This document shows, one piece after another, positions 11,840 to 22,934 of a stretch of 64,000 bases of DNA. The DNA comes from Scenedesmus sp. ARA3 (Eukaryota > Chlorophyta > Chlorophyceae > Sphaeropleales > Scenedesmaceae), in NCBI GenBank assembly GCA_004335835.1, contig RWJK01001839.1, forward strand, positions 39,129 to 103,128. The letters run 5' to 3'. A model generated the notes under the pieces. That model did not search any database. It was given only the letters and a program-made list of their open reading frames with translations, and was not told where the DNA came from. The first letter of the stretch is position 1, and the number at the start of each line of letters is the position of its first letter. A program made the translations under genes and the position numbers.

Positions 11840-14800
11840 TCACATCAGCAGCGTGGTCTCCACCAGCAGCTTGCAGACCACGTATGGGTCCAGGTTGGAT
11901 GCGGGCCGCCTGTCCTCGTAGTAGCCGCACTTGTCCACGGGCACGGTGCGGCCCACGCGCACGCTGCAGCCGCGGTTGGCCACGCCCCAGGAGAAGTCTT
12001 GCATGGAGGAGGTCTCGTGCTTGCCGGTCAGCCGACGCTCGTTGCCCTGCGGGCAATTGGCAGCAGCAGGAGCTGAGATGAGGGTCAAGCACATAAGAAC
12101 GCGAGTTGACCATGAGGGGTTGCATGCACAGTTTTGCCATTGCCCCACCTGGTGGACTTCAAGACTTGAGACAGGGATTTTTGATGTGGCTATTTGTGAT
12201 TGCAGACACAAGAAAGCTCCTCACCTCGCTGTAATGCGCTGCGCGATATGCCAGGCATCGACACTGAGAGACCCAACACCAAGTTCACATGCACCGGAAA
12301 AAGCTTTACGAACGACCGGCGCGCACCTCGCCGTACTGCGCAATGTGGAAGGCGTGGCGCTTCTCCAGCTTGGCGATCTGCGCCTGGATGGCGTCCCAGC
12401 CCGTGCCCGCGGCGCGCGTGGCGTTGTTGGAGTAGTTGACGTGGCCGCCCGCGCCGTTCCAGTCGCCTGCAGCAGCGGCGGCAGAACACAGCATGTTATA
12501 TATGTAGCGAGCCAGCTGTTGCCTGTCAAATGTCGTTTGGCATTGATCTCTTTGTAACAGCAAAAGCCTGAAGCCCCACCTGGGTTGCGCTTGACTTGAC
12601 TCGGCAGGCATATCAAAATGAGACGCACACTCGTTAGCTGTCAAACCTCAAACCCTTTCAAAGCCTTGACCCCCACCTGGGATGGGCTTGGGGTCGAAGA
12701 CGGCCTCCACGTTGTAGCTCTCAGCAGGCACACATCTGAAGAGAACCCTAAACACTCTAGCTTCAGAAGTCACAAAACCTAGCAGCCTCAAACCCCACCT
12801 GGGATGGGCTTGGGGTCGAAGGTGACCTCCACGTTGTAGCTCTCAGCCAGGCGGTACAGGATGTAGCGGGACATCCACATGTGGTCGCCGCCGTCCATGC
12901 ACAGGCAGGGGCCCACCTGGCGCAACAGCAGACGCAGCACAACAGGGGGTCAGCGCGAGGCGAAGTCAGACTTAATGCACTGTTTCTCTCATTTCCCCTG
13001 GCGCAGATGCACTCGCAAGATTCACCTTGCCCAAGCCTCAGCGCTGCAGAGCAGACGGCATGTATCTGATTGCACATAGAGGGCACACAGCAGACGGCAC
13101 ATATCCCTGCAGCCTTCCTGCAGTTTCCACACGACGCTCAACACAGCATGAAAGATACAAACTGCAGGAACCGCAGCCCCATCAGAACTCACTTCGCGTC
13201 ACAATTCAGCAGAAGCAGGCTAGATACAAGCAGCAGCATGCCTTACCTGGTACTCCCACTGCGAGGGCATGACCTCCGCGTTCACGCCGCTGATGTTGAT
13301 GCCCGCGTACAGGCACATCTTGTAGTGCACGTCAGCCAGGTCGCGCCCGATGGCGCAGCCGGCGCCAGCGGAGCAGTAGTAGGGGCCCTGCGGATAACAC
13401 ACGACAATCAGCAGCCACAACCTTAGGTATTGTGAAAGGGGTGCAACCAACAACCAGCTAAGAGTGGGCGAATGGCTTTGAATGAACAGCCGGCCGTACT
13501 GAGCAATTCTTATGGGCAATCCACCTCCACCAACCCCGGCTGCTACCGGATGAGAAATGGCCTTGAGAGCCGAGCAGCAAAACAAAGCACAGCAAAGCGA
13601 AGCAAGCACAGCAAGGAAAGAGCAAAGAGCAAGCAGCAAAACGCAGCACAAAGCCACACCTGGGGCGCGGGGTAACCGTTGTCAGGCCAGCCCAGGGGCC
13701 ACTTGGTGAGTGCGTTGAGCAGCGTGTACTCCTGCTCGATGCCAAACCTGCGGCAGCAGTGAAGATGGCACGATGCAGAGGATGCAGCAGTCATTTGGTG
13801 CAGTTTGCCTGGAGCAGCGTGTACTCCTGCTCAATGCCAAACCTGCAGCACAATGAAGATGCAGCAGCCGGTTTAAAAGTGCAGTTGCGCGATGCGCGGC
13901 AACAGCCTGCAACGCAGCACACCTGTCACACACATGCAGCTATCAAAACACCAGCACCAGCACCAGGAAAGCACGGTCGACAAAGCGGCAACAGTATGCG
14001 ACTACCAGACACGGAAGCAACACAGTCAACCGTTACGCAGACATACACCCACCAGGGTTCCTCGTCCTTGGCCTTCCCCATGACAGCCGTACAACATTAG
14101 CACGCATCCCACCCACAACATGCGGCTACAGGCAGCAGCAGAAACGGCAGCAGCAGCAGCCACCCACCAGGGCTCCTCGTCCTTGGTTTTCTCCATCACT
14201 GCCGCGAGCAAGCAATTCACCCACCACACGCAGTTTAGCACACGCGCCATCCACAGCAGCAGCACCACCACCATCCAACCACACCCACCAGGGCTCCTCG
14301 TCCTTGGCCTTCTCCATCACTGCTGCAAACCAACAGCAAGCAAGGCAGTACACGCACAGCAACCAGTATGATACACGTGCCCCCCACAGCAGCAGCAGCC
14401 ACCCACCAGGGCTCCTCGTCCTTGGCCTTCTCCATCACTGCCGCGCAGGCGTAGCGCGAGTTGGTGGGGATGGGCTTGGGCGCCTCGATGGTGCCGTCAG
14501 GCCCGGCACGAGGCGGCTCGTAGGTGTCGCACAGCACGAGGATGTTGTCACCCATGCGGAAGGGGTCCCTGCGGCAGCGGGGTTGAAGCAGCAGGTGCAG
14601 AGGGTTTACGCAATATATTTTGGGTTCAAACGAAGTTCAGGGGCGTCGCACAGCATGAAAATGTTGTAGCCCATGCAATGCAGAAGAGTGGCTGTTGTCG
14701 CAGCAGGTGCAAAGGGTGGTAGGGTTGTGAACTTTAGGGTTTTGAGCCTTGCTGGTGTCGCACAGCACCAATGATGGATGATCAATGCACACCAGCACAT

Positions 14801-15061
14801 AAGAAAATACTACTAGATAGGGGGGTATTGGTTGGCGGCTTGCGTGGCTGCTTGCTGCTGCTAACGAGCGCAAGTGGTGTGGCGCAGTTGACACTGGTGG
14901 GTCAACTGCGAGTTGGTTGCTGATCAATTGCTGCAATGACTGCCCCTACATATGCTGTTGCTGCTGGTTTACGCTGCTTGTCAATTGCTTGCTGCAATCC
15001 AGCACATTTACTGCACGTCGCTATCTGGGCTTCATGTCCTGCACCTGTTGTTGCAGCATGT

Positions 15062-15097
<36 letters not shown>

Positions 15098-15488
15098 CCA
15101 GCGCCAGCAGCAGCGCACCTGAAGATAGCCCTTGGGATGATGTACACCTCGGAGTCGGTGCCCGGAGCCTGGCCCGTGGAGGAGCCATCGTAGTTCCAAT
15201 GGGGCAAGTCCTCGGGCTTCTCTGGCATCTTGCTCAGCGTGCGGCTCTTGGAGCGAAGGTCCTGGCCCGTGCCACCAATCCAAACGTACTCGGCGATGAT
15301 CTTGCCCTGCTGGTCGGGGATGGTGGACAGGTAGTGCCTGGTGATGCCATGGTCAAGGAAGGGCTCGACCTTGCCTGCGCAGCAGAACACCCCGACACCG
15401 ATCAGCTGCTGCGGGGATGAGCTGCGCTGCGCTTGCTGCGAAGGAAGGGGAGCTTACCTGTTGGGCCGTATACCTTAGGTCCAGACAT
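11840..15488 (-). CDS. GLN1: Glutamine synthetase, type II, cytosolic
   Basis: Eight exons join in perfect phase: 15488-15458, 15374-15119, 14568-14407, 13747-13660, 13387-13247, 12916-12799, 12466-12327 and 12046-11840, giving 380 residues, the usual GSII length. It starts [16 protein letters not shown] with no plastid transit peptide, so it is probably the cytosolic form. The beta-grasp segment has AEYVWIGG and [16 protein letters not shown]; the catalytic domain has [55 protein letters not shown], and the ATP/phosphate-binding [10 protein letters not shown] with [14 protein letters not shown]. It makes glutamine from glutamate, ammonium and ATP. Extra copies of three exon edges fill introns 3 and 6. 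Confidence 0.97.
12575..12850 (-). repeat. Exon-edge array: GS exon 6, donor side, 2-3 copies
   Basis: The exon end FDPKPIP plus its GTGGGG donor (12799-12850) is repeated about 122 bp further downstream (12671-12735). A shorter, diverged copy lies near 12577. Confidence 0.88.
13717..13850 (-). repeat. Exon-edge array: GS exon 4, acceptor side, 2 copies
   Basis: The acceptor plus [10 protein letters not shown] coding edge is repeated at 95-bp spacing, with the extra copy (13812-13850) upstream of the real exon in the minus sense. Confidence 0.92.
14047..14450 (-). repeat. Exon-edge array: GS exon 3, donor side, 4 copies
   Basis: The end of exon 3 ([12 protein letters not shown] plus GTGGGT donor) at 14407-14450 is repeated three more times, with edges at 14283, 14162 and 14047 (spacing 118, 121, 115 bp). 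Each copy keeps the donor. All extras are downstream in the minus sense. Confidence 0.95.
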
Positions 15489-18400
15489 CTTGCAGCTGGC
15501 TGTTGCCTGTAGCGGAGACACAAGCAAACAGCGTGCAGCTCAGCGAGTGCAAAACAGCCCTAGCTGTCGGAACAGAGGAAGCGCGACCACGGTATCGATT
15601 TGCGTAAACAGGACAAGAACAGAGCACAGAGAGATCATGTGCGGCTCGAGCACGAGGTGACATGACTAGCATGTGGGCCATGTGGTTTGCTAACAGGGAG
15701 TGATCTGGCTGGCATGCGCGATGCAAGCACATAAGACTCAGGAAAGCCAAATATGCGTGTGCAATGCCATTTGCAGGTGAAGGCACCAGAAGCCCTAGCA
15801 TACGTGAACTTTGTTGGTGGCATGTCTGATGGCTTCTGGCAGCTACGCATATAGCTCATGTTAATTCAACGTTGATCTTGTTCTATAGCCGCATATATTC
15901 TCACCTGAGCTGTCGAAGGTGAATTGAACAAGAGGGGTTGCAGCTGCTGCTGGAAGGATACGAGCTGTAGCGGTGCTGTTCTCAATGGAAAAGTACAAGA
16001 CTCTAATACAAGTGGCAATGAAGGCAAGCTCCGCACCCCATGCAGCCCTTGTAGAGGATACAAGCCACGTGAGGACTAGGGCTTTGTGACACTCGACCAA
16101 GCACGTTGTTGCGCGCTGTCGTGCTGGGCTGATTCGGTGGATGTCGTTATGACTTGCTCAGTACTAATTTTCCGCAGCTGCAGCCGCGTTGGTGTTGCGT
16201 TGTGGTGCGTCAACCGTAGGAGCTCGACAGTCATCACACCAAGGACTATCTGCACCAGTAGTTGCTTCGATCCTCAATCAGTCAGCATCCAGATGCTGAT
16301 GTACGACACGGGCCGCCGTTGAACGATTCGGTGTTCTTGAGGCAGGTGGCTTGGGGCGGTGGGTGGCATCACCATCAGCCAGCAGCACCACGCCAGCACT
16401 GAGCAGCATGCAGCTCAAGGTAGGTTACAGTGCACACAACGCGCACAGGCTGGGCCTCATGCCCTCACGTATATACAGCATGTGATCTTCATCCCATGTA
16501 CAAAACAACGGCATCCGCTGTAACCACCACAGTCACCATGGCAGGGCCCCTGCCGCACGGGACACCCGTGGCTGTGTCACACAGCCACGTCAACGTATTT
16601 GCATCTCTAATGTTTGACTGCAAAGATGCCAAGCATGTAAAAGCATCCCGTAAGCAGCAGCGTCTACGTCAGTGGCAATACACATGGTCCTACATGCCAC
16701 AACCGAGTCCTCCACTTAGAGGACTTCTTTGAAAGAAGAGCACAATATTGTTGATTAGTCTGTGTGCATATGTATTGAACTTGCAGGAACAGCCTGTGGT
16801 CCCAGCAGTGCCAGCGCCGCATGACCTATTGACCTGGAATATGCCATGCAAGTCTGAGCAAACCCCTTCGGCTCCAGCAACTATGGATGCATCACATGTA
16901 AACAAATGCTGCATGCGCAGAGACTCTTCGCATGTTGCAAACCTTCGTACATGATAGATATCCTGCACCGAACCTGGCACATCAGCATCCAAAAGCATGC
17001 AAGCAGACAAGGGTGTGCAAGCGAATCATAGTGTGCACCAATGGCAGCGACACATCCAGGTCCACATGCCCACCTGATTGCTATGTGCTGCCTGCTGTCA
17101 GCAGGTGGCAGGGGCTGGACACGACCCATTCTTGCAATGCACATACAGGCAAAGGTGTGCAAAGGCCGCTGGGCCACGGCCCAGACAATGATAGGCAATG
17201 CCACACATGATCAGCCAGGGCCGCGCTGGCGTACTGCAACTTGCTTGTTGTCGAGCAAGCACGCTGCACCCCATTGGCACAGCTGCGCCTCTGCAGAGGC
17301 AAACAAACCAGCATGTGCATGCGCCTTGAGATGCAACCGCAAAGGCCATGTCCTGCGCAAACGAAGCTCAGCCACTGCAGGGGCGCAGTGCATCCTAAGG
17401 CAGTGCTGATCTGCATTCATAATTGCTAATTCAATTACGACAACACACCCAGGCTCCGTCCTGAGGATTCTCCACCCGCCACCCCACTCATCGCCCACAT
17501 GCCAGCTGCACTGCTCTAACCAACCCAACTACATGATTATCAGGTTCACATCATGATGAACCGCGAGCACAGGACTTCGCTGCACCGCTCACACCAACCC
17601 AACCGCATAGTAATGCACGTTCATGATGTACCGACAGTACCCGACAGTACATGGCGCTGGACTCCACTGTGCGGCACAATAAGGCGGGAGTCAAGCCTTG
17701 ACATGCAGCACGTGCTGGGCCGGGGGTCAACACAACGAGCTGTAGTGCTGGCTAGGAACGGGAATCAACCAAAATTGAGACTCACAAGCCTATCATTGCG
17801 CCTTACCCCACCCCCAACCCCACCCAACCCACCAAATGCGCAAGCTCTCAATGTGACGGTACTCCTTTCCTTTCCTTGCCTGCCTGTGCTCTTTGCGCAA
17901 TCCAGTCAATGCCCGCACAGCATGCAGTTGCTGCGTCATCATCACCAGCATGCGGGTTCCTCACTTCACATGCATGGCCCGCAGCATATCACAGTGCTCC
18001 TCAAATAACTATCCGCAATCACCAAATTAAAGTGGGGCCTTTTTCTGAACGCGCCATGCCAGTACTGTGCATGATGTCAACCACAGAGCAGGCAGTCCTT
18101 GAGATATGAATTGATGACTGACAAAACATGCAGTGAGCGTACGTTGCAAGTCCACCGCAGCCAGCTAGCCCACCATGCCTGACAACGTGCAATGTGTTTC
18201 ACACAAAAACAACAACAACAACAAAATGTGGTTCACACCATACCAGTTCAGGTGGAACCAGGCAACTCAAGACCAGTAACAGAATGCAAAACATGCACAC
18301 GGCAACTTCACATAACCAGGCACAGAGAACACCCATTTTGCGCGTAATGCAGCGTTTGTAAAAGTTTGAGAGGGCACCGTCGACACACAGCACCCTCCCC

Positions 18401-18759
18401 GCCCGCCTGGTCACCACCAAGTTGTCAAACATGACATCTGCGACATGACAACTCAGCGATGAACATAGCAATGTTATTTCAGTCAATTACTGCTGCTTTT
18501 CTGGTGCTGGCTATCGTCTCCAGCTGCAGCACTTCATCTTGAACAAACAAGAGCACAGCAGCCAGGGCCACCTGTTTGAAGTAGCCACGCTGCTGCTGCT
18601 GCTGCTGCTGCTGCTGCAGCTGCTGCTGCTGCTGCACCTGCAGGCTTGCAGCACCGGGTCGATGCACAACCCGTGGGTAGTAGGGTCTAGCCATGTGGCA
18701 ATCATATGCCCGCCAGAGTTTGTGTGTGCTAGCCAAGGGTTCAGCCAGAAATCAAGGAG
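15489..18759. other. Glutamine synthetase upstream region and intergenic DNA
   Basis: About 3.3 kb between the GS start and the 3' end of the next minus-strand gene. It should include the GS promoter. I found no supported exon or RNA gene. Noted only: a CCCCACC-rich tract at about 17808-17833, a (CAA)n tract at about 18205-18222 and (CTG)n runs at 18590-18640. Confidence 0.5.
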
Positions 18760-18784
18760 CTAGACAGCCTGCTGCTGCTGCTGG

Positions 18785-18823
<39 letters not shown>

Positions 18824-19657
18824 AGGCCTGACAGCACCAGGTCGATGCGCGGGCACCAGGGGTAGGACAGCGACTGCAGCAGCGCCATCTGGCGCACGCT
18901 CAGCGTGTTGATAGCCAGGATGCCCATCTGCATGCAGCATCATGTTTAAGTTAAATATATAGTATAAACAGGCACATCTCAATGGTTTTTAGTAATGTTC
19001 AAAGTGCAATGCACCGCTGAGCGTGTTGATGGCCAGGATGCCCATCTGCAGGAAGAGCGGCACGCATACCCTGTCATATTCAGCCATTGGTAGATACATA
19101 TGAGTGCACGCTGAGCGCATTGATGGCCAGGATGCCCATCTGCATGGGGCACATGAAAAAACAGTTCCTCATCTCGATCTACCAATTAAGCCATATCAAT
19201 AACAGCAGTGGCCCCGCGCTCAAAACCAGCAAATAACACAGTTGTGAAACCAAAGAACATGTGAATGCATGTCGACAGAGTACTGCACCACGCGCAGTGC
19301 GTACAGGGTCGTTTTGTGTGGTCACAGCCATTATCACAACACAAATGCAATCGCTCTGTCACCAACAGCACCCCACCCACCTGCAGCCCGATGACCTGAA
19401 TCTGCAGCAGTGCCAGGCTCTGCTGCCGCACCAGCATCGACTCGGCATGCATGCGTGCCTGCTGCTGCTGCGGCAGCACCTGCTGCTGCTGCTGCTGTGC
19501 TGCCACCAGCAGGCCGTCCCTGGCAGCCTGCTCAATGGCTGCATACATTGGCTCCATGCTTGCGGCCATGCTGCTGCTGAGGGTTGTCAGCGTGGCCAGC
19601 TGCTGCTGGGAGAGCTCCAGGTGGCCTGCGATGGCGGACCAGGCCCTGCAGCAGCAG

Positions 19658-19688
<31 letters not shown>

Positions 19689-21652
19689 GTGTGAGAGCTT
19701 GGGCACGCTTGCTGGCAGCTGGAATGATGCAGGCGCGTTCTAATGCAGAAGAGGCAATGCGTTGCACAGCTTGCTGTCACATTGCGTTGTGAAATGCATC
19801 GGTCCATCAAAACTGTCTATCACAGCGCAAGTGTGGCTCACTGCGGGCAGCCCAGGTAGCTCAATGCTCCACATTCACTCCTGTGGCGGCAGCGCCTCCT
19901 GGGTGTCCAGGTTGCGGTTGTGATTGGCGATCAAACACCATTAGGGAACACAGAGCACACACAGCGAGAACAGAGAAGGCATGCAAGAAACACGCAACTC
20001 ACTCCTGCGGCGGCAGCGACGTCTCGCCCGTCTCCAGGTTGCGGTTGTGGATGGCAGTGAACCGCGGCTCCGCCCACAGCATCAGCGTCATCAGCAGCGC
20101 CACAAAGTGCAGCGGTGCAGGCAGCTCCTCCATGTGCGCTGCTGCTGCCGCTGCTGCTGCAAGGCTGCCCTCGTCTGCCTGCCAGCTGCAGTCACCCGGC
20201 CAGCCGGCGGCAACAGCAGCAGCACGTGTCGCTGCCACTTGACCAACTAACCCTGCCTGCTGCTGCTGCTGCTGCTGCTGCTGCGTGGCGAGTGCCTGGC
20301 AGCAGCTGCCGCATGTGGCAGGCGTGTCAGCAGACGAGCCGCCTGCTGTGACAACAGCTGTGTCGCTTGCTTTGGCCGCCTGCTGCGTGTCGCTGGCTTG
20401 CTGGGAGGGTGGCATGCCGCTGCTGCTGCCGCCGCTGCGCATGAGCAGTATGGCACTGCGGCCCACCAACTCCTTGAGGCGGGCCACGATTACTTCATCG
20501 GGCATGGCGAGAACCTGTGCAGCAGCAGAAGCAGCAGCACGTGCTGAGCTCAAAGCGTTACTTTTTCCGTGACCTGCATGCCGTTGGGGAGCAAACGATG
20601 CCCATGAAACAGCATACTACAGCAGCGTACTGCGTTGTTGCTGTGCCTGGGACTGCGCTGCGCAAGAGCAGCTGCTGCAGTCGCACTGCACCTGAACATG
20701 TGACACTAATCAGCAGGATGGTTGTCTGACAGTCTGACAGTCTGACTCAGGCAATGACTGATCTATATATATGGACATATATCGGCCGCACCTTGTCGAT
20801 CCAGCTGGAGTCCAGCAAGCGCCTGAGCAGGGCCGTGCTGTAGTGCTCCGTAGCGCCCTGCCCTGCACAACCGCTGCGTGCCGCTGCAGCAGCAATTCGC
20901 TGCGTGCTGCTGTGGCAGTTGGGGGCCGTATGCTGCAGCCCTGGCTGTGACTCGTCAAGCTGCTGCAGCGCCTGCTGAATCTGCAGCTCCAGGTGCTGCA
21001 TGTGCTGCAGAGGTGAGGCTGGGTGGTGCTGCTGCAGCAGGGCCATGTACTCAACCACCACACCTAGGCTGCAAGACAAATGAGGCGCGTGCAGTGAGTG
21101 ATAGAAATGTTGTCCTGCAAGGGTCAAGCGTGCTGATGCCGCGGCACGTGGGCATGTACTGCTTTGAAGTGTTCGCACATGGCGCTGTGCACACGCTGCC
21201 TAAAGGCAATTTGGTGCTCTGTCGGCAATCTCAATGCAATGAAGCGAAGTTTAGGCTGCATGACAAGTCTTCCCAGTTCCTGCATGATGCCAGATACATT
21301 GCTGGGTGCTGCTGCTGCTGTTGCCGCTGCTGCTGGACTTGCTGCTGTGGCTGCCCCACTGGGCCAGGTCCTTACCCTTCAGTGACCACTGACAGCATCT
21401 CCGCCTTGTGCTTTAGTCGATCCTGCAAGTATGCACGTGATAGAATGTGAATGCCCTGCAGCTGGCCGCTGCCACGGGTAGCCCTGCCGTGAGGCCTGAA
21501 AGCCCTACTGTGCAACTCACCCTGTCCCGCTCTAACGCTTCCACTATCGCCGCGACCTTGCTAGCCTCCTTCTCATTCCTGATTAACGTCGCTTTCAGCT
21601 TACATTTCGAACTGGCCTGTGACATCGCTTTGCTCTTGCTCTGGCTCCCCAT
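18760..21652 (-). CDS. Unrecognised helical/coiled-coil protein
   Basis: Six exons join in phase: 21652-21521, 21422-21376, 21068-20792, 20514-20003, 19645-19381 and 18927-18760, giving 466 residues. The N-terminus is basic (MGSQSKSKAMSQASSKCKLK) and leads into a helix with heptad character. The middle has a helical pair LLRRLLDSSWIDKVLAMPDE and LKELVGRSAILLMR, a Gln-rich linker, then HFVALLMTLMLWAEPRFTAI. The end is helical and closes in a polyGln tail. There is no signal peptide. I do not recognise the family. The consistent phases and conserved-looking hydrophobic pattern say it is a real gene. Two exon edges are duplicated (18893-19147 and 19875-20060). Confidence 0.7.
18893..19147 (-). 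repeat. Exon-edge array: last exon acceptor side, 3 copies
   Basis: Acceptor plus MGILAINTLSV-coding edge occurs at about 18895-18935, 19010-19055 and 19103-19147. The real exon is the lowest-coordinate one; the extras are upstream in the minus sense. Confidence 0.93.
19875..20060 (-). repeat. Exon-edge array: exon 4 donor side, 2 copies
   Basis: The end of exon 4 (HNRNLETGETSLPPQE plus GTGAGT) at 20003-20060 is echoed at about 19875-19930, 128 bp downstream. The echo is more diverged and its donor is altered. Confidence 0.88.
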
Positions 21653-22934
21653 GGCCGCAGCAAGTTCAGGACTTCATCATGTGTTTGATGTGAACCAGTC
21701 GTCAAATCGAGATTGCAACAAGTGTACGCTACAGACTGCGTGCTGTGTACAGCACCACTGCCCTGATCAAGGCATCACTCATGTCATGTCAGGGCTGGTT
21801 CCCAGGTTGTTCTTGAGCTGCTCACCTGCCCCAGCAGCCCGTGCTCAGCTCCTACAGCAATGCTAGGGTTTCATGCAAGTATCAAACTCTGTCATGGAAT
21901 AGGCCTCACTGCTGCCCTCTTACGCCTCTCTGCAGTGCAGAAGGCTGTTGCACCTGCCAGTCTCATTTTTCCAGTGCCCGATAGGGCTGAGGTATGTCCT
22001 TGGCCTGCCAGTCTTACAGTGCCACAAACGAATTCAGAGAATGTGAAAGTAAAACCAAACTATAAGTCTGTGCTCTGTAGAGTCTGAACCAGACACCAGG
22101 AACAACCGGGAGAACAAAATCAGAGTCAGCCTGGATCGCTGAGTCCGCGCACCCACCTGCTGCGTGACTCTGTGTGCTGACCGCACGCACTGCTGCAGCA
22201 ATTTTGCAGCCCTTAACTGCCTAGCGAACTGTCATGACGCACGAAAAGGCCAACTAGAGCACACACTGTCCCTCAAGCTGTCCCTCAACAAGCTACCACC
22301 AGGGTGACCCTGCTGAGCCAGCCTGGCATGGCCAGCATGATGAGCCACAACAGCATGCAGACCTCAAAACCTCAGGGTCTAGCGCGCATGCTGGCAGGAT
22401 GAGGTGCCAAAGAGCCCGTGTGCGCATAGTCATGGTCCTGGAAAAGAGTGCATGTGGTAGATGTTGATGCTGAGATTCTTGGATCGGATGTGCTGCTGCA
22501 CCATTTCACTGCTTCAAGCAGCACAAGGACCAGTTGCTTGCTCCCCACCCGGCTGGACTCCTGTACTACAGGAGAATGTGACATTCTGTGCAGCGATGTG
22601 CATCTGTGGTAGATAAGGCAGCCTGAACAATCACTGAGATCATCTCCTCAAGCATCACCCGCCGTGTCAGGCAAGCACAGCTGCAACACACGCGGCCAAC
22701 GCAAGCCCGTGCATGATCACGCCGCACCATGTTGACCTGCACCATGTGGAGCAGCAGGTTGCACATAGAGCTTCACCCGTAGCATCCGGTGTGTGCATGG
22801 CAAAGTGCTGGGATCAGCCCAGGTCACACTGGCTGGCAACATACCCACACACAATAGTTGACAGTCACTGTCAGACGGTCTGAAACCCGAACATTCACAC
22901 TGAATGCGACTGCGCCATAGCATAGTTGCTACTG
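21653..22934. other. Intergenic region upstream of the helical-protein gene
   Basis: 1.3 kb with no supported gene. I looked specifically for a DnaJ domain (HPD motif) that could extend the RJL gene downstream and saw none. Confidence 0.5.

Noticed and set aside
22372..22934. A DnaJ domain completing the RJL gene
   Set aside because: No HPD motif or helix II/III pattern appears in any minus-strand frame downstream of the stop.
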